Positions 59,956 through 64,000 of a stretch of 64,000 bases of DNA are shown here, piece by piece. The translations under genes and the position numbers were made by a program. The stretch is from Armillaria gallica (taxonomy: Eukaryota > Basidiomycota > Agaricomycetes > Agaricales > Physalacriaceae), in contig JBANDB010000006.1 in the NCBI GenBank assembly GCA_037576215.1, forward strand, positions 5,890,001 through 5,954,000, written 5' to 3'. Each line of letters starts with the position of its first letter. Within the stretch, counting starts at the first letter, position 1. The notes below the pieces were generated by a model. It was not told the origin of the DNA. It worked only from the letters and a program-made list of their open reading frames with translations, and ran no database searches.

Positions 59956-60154
59956 CTGTACTATTACGACCGTATCTTCACGGGTTATTTTTTCGCGTTA
60001 CGCACTTCACAGAACCACATCTTCATTATGATGTCATATACCTTAATAGGCAGTCCGGCGTGAGCCGGACCGAAACAAATCACTATATTGAGTAATTTGA
60101 GGCACCAAAAGGGCCTGTTACGCGTTATGTGAATATCCGGTCGTAATAGTACAG
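59956..60154. mobile_element. MITE, TA-flanked, same terminal family as 8805-9331
   Basis: A 199-bp non-coding element. Its 26-bp ends (59956-59981 and the complement of 60129-60154) match with two mismatches and begin CTGTACTATTACGACC. TA flanks both sides (59954-59955, 60155-60156). The termini closely resemble those of the 527-bp element at 8805-9331 (shared CTGTAC-ATT-CGACC pattern and TTCAC at the inner end), while the interiors differ. It lies 24 bp before the start codon of the USP-like gene. Confidence 0.72.
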
Positions 60155-60179
60155 TACAACCCAACAGTACCACGGTTTG

Positions 60180-61367
60180 ATGCCAATCACCGTTACAGGC
60201 GATACCCGATACGTGTTAATTGAATTACTTCACCACCATGTCGGTCGTGAATACATGCCACCAAGATTGGACAGTGTACTAGCGTGGTCCAATATGGATA
60301 CCCTCGATTCCGCAGACGCCTCCGACTTCGCCTGGATGAAGAAACTTATAACACACTTTCCGATATTGAAGCGCCCGCTGCCAGAACACCCCCCGTCCAA
60401 GGTATCGAATTGTTTGGACAAACAGTCGAAGAGAGTGTTCACACCCATGAAGCTGGCGGAGAAGAGGAAGGGAAGGATATCAGATACGTTCAACACCAAA
60501 CAGGAGGGCACTCAAAAGTGTGCAAACGACTCTGTGACTCGACGAGACTCTTCGATGCATCTAGTCCCTGTAGGTTGCAAATGGTCGAACAACAGCTGCG
60601 CATACAACACTACAATGTTTGTCCTGTTCAACATGTGGAACGCTAATCATGCTGGACTGGCATCTGATGTCGAAGCTATTGGCAATGAGTGGCTGCAGCT
60701 GGTAATGAGGTCCTTCCGAACTTTCAAAGATGGTCTATACATGCTGGAAGAGGTCAGGGATCACACAAGAAGGAAGCTCCATAGAGACTTCCCGACCGTC
60801 TTTGTATATGGCCACGAAACGAGTGCAGAGGCAGTGATGCTCAAGATGATGACATCCCCTACGGTGTTCGCAAGCATCGCCATGTGTTGTGATAATGGAC
60901 ACAGCGCACCGCTTTCAACGCAGCACTGTTGTGTGATAGAGCCGACCACGACAGGCCGAAAACAATGGACAACGCTGCAACAGTACATAGACATAACCAG
61001 CACCATGCTGCTCGCTGCGGAAGACTCGGCGTGCCAACGGTGCACATCTGCGGCATACAAGAAATACACCTATGAGATCACGCCCCCAATCCTGGCCGCT
61101 TTGGTAATGTTCTCCCATGCACCGGTCGACGAACAAATCCAGCTGACCATAAAATCGAACATCATACACTACAACCTAGCGGGAGTAGTGTATTACGGGG
61201 ACGCACATTACACTGCTAGGTTCGTGGACACAGACAGCCGTGTGTGGTACAACGATGGTCTAACGTTAGGGAGAAGAGCTCAGTTGGAAGGGTTTATACA
61301 TGACGTGGACATGATGAAAGACAGAGCCAGCAAATTCCGTGACATACTTATATACAGGCGAACCTAA
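60180..61367 (+). CDS. USP-like (C19-type) cysteine protease domain protein
   Basis: A single uninterrupted reading frame of 395 residues from ATG 60180. A box resembling the catalytic Cys box of ubiquitin-specific proteases sits at residues 133-153 (CKWSNNSCAYNTTMFVLFN, Cys140). A C-terminal His box is also present (IIHYNLAGVVYYGDAHYTAR, His343, followed by Asp/Asn). Between them a zinc-ribbon-like CCDNGH ... CQRC pair matches USP zinc positions. The N-terminal 110 residues are basic and low in conservation. Similar stand-alone USP-like ORFs in mushroom genomes are often repeated and near transposons; the link here is the MITE 24 bp upstream. The lack of introns in an intron-rich genome is consistent with a mobile or retro-copied origin. 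Deubiquitinating activity is inference. Confidence 0.6.
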   Translation: MPITVTGDTRYVLIELLHHHVGREYMPPRLDSVLAWSNMDTLDSADASDFAWMKKLITHFPILKRPLPEHPPSKVSNCLDKQSKRVFTPMKLAEKRKGRISDTFNTKQEGTQKCANDSVTRRDSSMHLVPVGCKWSNNSCAYNTTMFVLFNMWNANHAGLASDVEAIGNEWLQLVMRSFRTFKDGLYMLEEVRDHTRRKLHRDFPTVFVYGHETSAEAVMLKMMTSPTVFASIAMCCDNGHSAPLSTQHCCVIEPTTTGRKQWTTLQQYIDITSTMLLAAEDSACQRCTSAAYKKYTYEITPPILAALVMFSHAPVDEQIQLTIKSNIIHYNLAGVVYYGDAHYTARFVDTDSRVWYNDGLTLGRRAQLEGFIHDVDMMKDRASKFRDILIYRRT

Positions 61368-61542
61368 ACACAGTATAAACATAGGACTCGGTACCGCCGT
61401 CCAGATGCAATGGCCCTCACCCTACTAGTCTGATAGCAACTCATGTCGCAGCATATGCATCCGAGTTTTGCAAAGACAAGTCAATGTTGCGCGTCTTCTG
61501 TCAGGGAACTGTCCTGGATGTTGATGCATCCTTCTCCGATAA

Positions 61543-62766
61543 CAATTCGAGGCGCTTCGCGGTGTTTATGTCGTGGACGATGTCGTTTCCCCACTGCCTG
61601 TCGTCAGATTTATAGCTAAATCATCAGAGGGCTCCTTTAATCGCTCGCATCCATTCAAGAACTCATATGATCGCAGAAAATTCAAATTCCTAACGATAAA
61701 GAGTCTGGATGAACGTATCTTGCTTCCAAGATCGATGCTAGGAACGTACGAAGTGAGTTCACGATGCCTGTGGTATTTGAATCGTCTCTCAATCACACTA
61801 GGAAGCAATAGATGACATCGCAGCACATTTCCCAAAGCTCAAGAAAGAAACACTGCTCTTGAGAACCAGCGCTTTCCCGGAATGCGAGGGCGAATATGTC
61901 GAAATCCCGCCGACTACGTGGACTTATGCGCTCCCAGAATTAACATCAGTGGACTTCGAAATCGAGGCCAAGTTCGATGCAATAAAGCAGTACCCAATAA
62001 TCCAACTGGTAGCTCCTCCTGGAACGAAGTTTGAGATGAGTATCCAAAGGGATTTGGCACAAGATTGGATGTTCCATGTTGCAATGAAAAGGCGTCGCGT
62101 GCCATTGGCGCGAAAATGTGGCCCTCAACATTATCGATACCAGACGAAATGGTGTGCTCAAATCGGTGTGCAGAACAACGTTCTCCCTACTATGCCTGGC
62201 AGTCGCGGTGAAACCCGAATCATCAATTGGCGAAGCGTACGGTTGCCTACAAGCCTCGTCTTCATTCTAATCGTTTTTTCGTTTACTAGGTCCCTGGAGA
62301 GCTAGATGACCTCCACGCAGTTGTTCTATCTAGAAGATCAGTCGTTCCCTATCTCGATAGAGTGTTGCGAACTGTAGGTCTAGGGGCAGAAGAGCGCGCC
62401 TGTTTCATATCGTACGGCCATCTCTTTTCGCAGGAGTTCGTTTATCTGACGTATCATCTAAGGAACAACCTGTCTAGCCTTGTAGCAAAGTCGTATGTTG
62501 CCTTGGTATTCGTTCCTCAAGCCCTTTACGACCGTCAGGCGCCATTGAAGATACAGCCGACTCCGGATGTCGTTACACGGATCCTTATGCTGTACAAAGG
62601 TGTTCCTGCTACACATATTGGACGATGGCGTAATGCTGTCAAGCGAGCTGAAGAAAGCGTACAGCGTTGGATAGACATCATTGACCTAGATTTCCGGCGA
62701 AATGATGGGACATTGTGTCGGGTTTGGCAGTGGGAATCACTCTGGTATCCATCAGACGAATGCTGA
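61543..62766 (+). CDS. Hypothetical protein, N-terminus unresolved
   Basis: Not recognised. Three exons are supported: about 61543-61752, 61802-62236 and 62290-62766, with 49- and 53-bp GT-AG introns keeping frame. The frame opens at 61543 without an ATG, so an upstream exon or a lesion is likely. Visible segments: VVDDVVSPLPVVRFIAKSSE, then AIDDIAAHFPKL, ECEGEYVEIPPTTW, LPELTSVDF (all three echoed in the fragment at 58.4 kb), GELDDLHAVVLSRRSV, LKIQPTPDVVTRILMLYKGV and a Trp-rich end (VWQWESLWYP). PxPDVVTRIxMLxxGV followed by a W-rich tail is a pattern I associate with multicopy uncharacterised Agaricomycete proteins. Function unknown; no signal peptide or membrane segment. Confidence 0.55.
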
Positions 62767-62961
62767 ATGAGTATCGGCACATTTCTTCCATCATGAAAGG
62801 CACATTCGTATTGGACTCGGTAGTTAGCTATTCTGTACGGACATTAGATGTGTTATTTATAAGAACATTAACATGTCACGATGATTCGTCAGAAGATCAT
62901 CGATGAGATGGTCAAGTATTCTAGTAACAATAGCCACCAGAATGTCCAGAAGATCCTTATT

Positions 62962-63570
62962 CTACGTTCGACCATAGTAATAGCACTCTTCAAGATACCC
63001 GTCCGCCGGCTGGGCCTTTCGTGCCCTCTTCTTCCGCTTGGTCTTTTGCGGGCCTTTTGCCACCGCCTCTATCGCTTTGTCCACACAAAAAAGAAGCTCG
63101 TCGGCAATGTCTCTTTTCATAGTGACCGTGACGCGCCATGTCGCATTGTCCGGAGTCCAGAACGACGAGATGCCGAAATCGTCGAGGGTCTTGTCCTCCG
63201 TTATCGCCCAGTTCGGGTCGGCACACGCTCCTTTGAGTGCGCCTGTAGCGCATTCCTAGAGTGAAGACGTCAACAGGGAAAGCGATGGAAAGTAAAGCAG
63301 AGGAACGTACAACGATGAAGTCTTTCACATGACAAGCCACAAAGTACGCAAGGTCTTGGCGTGTACTACCCACATCTTCAGGAGAGAAGGTGATGGTCCT
63401 TCTCATATTGTATCCCGGCCACTAAAGCACGGGTTAAAATTCAGCATCCACCTTCAATGAGAGCCTAACCTACTCACAGATAAATGCCAGACAAAATGAA
63501 ACTTGCCATCAATTTTGAGGTTTCCAAAAGCAGGCGCGCTGGGTTCTGAGGCGTCTCCTCGCAAGAGCAT
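62962..63570 (-). CDS. Small hypothetical protein, 165 aa
   Basis: Three exons on the minus strand (63478-63570, 63311-63421, 62962-63255) sum to 498 nt. An in-frame stop lies just before the ATG at 63570, fixing the start. The protein runs from MLLRGDASEPSAPAFGNLKI through FHFVWHLSWPGYNMRRTITF to a lysine-rich tail (KTKRKKRARKAQ) and ends CYYYGRT. Cys, Trp and aromatic residues are frequent; no signal peptide or membrane helix. The Lys/Arg cluster could be a nuclear signal. Family not recognised; three in-frame exons with good splice sites are the support. Confidence 0.6.
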
Positions 63571-64000
63571 CTGTCAACGAGTAACAGACCTCGTGTCTTG
63601 GAATGGTGGTAACGGTGGTAGCGAACAGAACGGTGTGCTCTGTCTCCGGTTGCATCTCTGGGAGACCCACCTGCGGAACAGGGACATCGAAGAGTATTTT
63701 CTCTCGATCCGAGGCCGGAACTTCAAGTCGACTCTTGGTGAGGAAAACGCGTTGGCGACTGGAACGTGGACGGTCGTCTGAAGTAATGCCTCTGGCCTCC
63801 GAGAGGGAGAGACTCGGATATATAGGATTGGATGAGGGGGGTGGCTTGTAGGATGCCTGGGTGGCCGTCAGTTTTCGTGACACCGAGGAAAGGAAAAGAA
63901 GGAACATATGGACGCGTCTTCCTGGCACTGCCCTAGGGAACGATCAACAAGAAGGCCAAGCAACAATGGAAGACGAACAGACCTCTTGTTTCGTCTTCCC
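63571..64000. other. Window end, upstream of the 165-aa gene
   Basis: Presumed promoter of the minus-strand gene, with an A/T-rich 'tatata' patch near 63820. A minus-strand open frame (63509-63928) overlaps the gene start but has no family resemblance. Confidence 0.35.

Noticed and set aside
1..64000. CRISPR array, prophage, operon or bacterial island
   Set aside because: The spliced eukaryotic gene structure throughout excludes prokaryotic features; no regularly spaced repeats were seen.

Overview
The window is nuclear DNA of a filamentous basidiomycete, most likely an Agaricomycete. The evidence is dense, spliceosomal introns of about 45-60 bp in nearly every gene (18 in one amylase gene, 13 in a MAM3/CNNM gene), fungal-type gene families (MET2, Mediator MED21, P450, CBM20 amylase) and, most diagnostic, a dynein heavy-chain gene that encodes only the N-terminal tail, an arrangement known from Agaricomycetes. 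All exon chains below were assembled by eye from splice sites and reading-frame continuity. For each intact gene model the summed exon length is a multiple of three.

Layout, left to right. 1-6.2 kb: 3' part of a gene for a giant Ser-rich disordered protein. 7.4-8.0 kb: a dual-specificity-type phosphatase. 8.8-9.3 kb: a TA-flanked MITE. 10.0-12.7 kb: a secreted GH13-CBM20 alpha-amylase gene with a damaged first splice donor. 13.9-15.2 kb: a ChaC-type gamma-glutamylcyclotransferase. 15.7-17.4 kb: an F-box protein. 17.8-18.4 kb: a small membrane protein of unknown function. 19.2-21.4 kb: a gene graveyard, including a caspase-domain pseudogene with both catalytic residues lost. 21.4-23.5 kb (minus): a MAM3/CNNM transporter. 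23.5-26.6 kb: no recognisable gene. 26.6-27.9 kb: homoserine O-acetyltransferase. 28.2-29.9 kb: an HNH-nuclease-like gene, probably degenerate. 30.5-34.6 kb: dynein heavy-chain tail. 35.0-36.3 kb: an F-box-like protein. 37.4-38.0 kb: MED21. 38-42 kb: gene-poor. 42.1-43.3 kb: a C2H2 zinc-finger regulator. 46.2-48.3 kb: cytochrome P450. 48.4-57.6 kb: three paralogous F-box genes on the minus strand (the third frameshifted), with an alcohol dehydrogenase on the plus strand between the first two. 58.4-63.6 kb: two members of an unknown family, a second MITE of the same TIR type, a USP-like cysteine-protease ORF starting just behind that MITE, and a 165-aa unknown gene.

The genes do not form one pathway. 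Housekeeping genes (MET2, MED21, dynein tail, CNNM, ADH) are interspersed with lineage-expanded families (F-box, HNH, caspase, P450, USP-like) in a background of small repeats. Points deserving attention are the stand-alone dynein tail, GC-AG introns in four separate genes, the amylase donor lesion, the F-box tandem cluster with its frameshift, three near-palindromic zinc-cluster-like sites in front of the P450, and the MITE pair.
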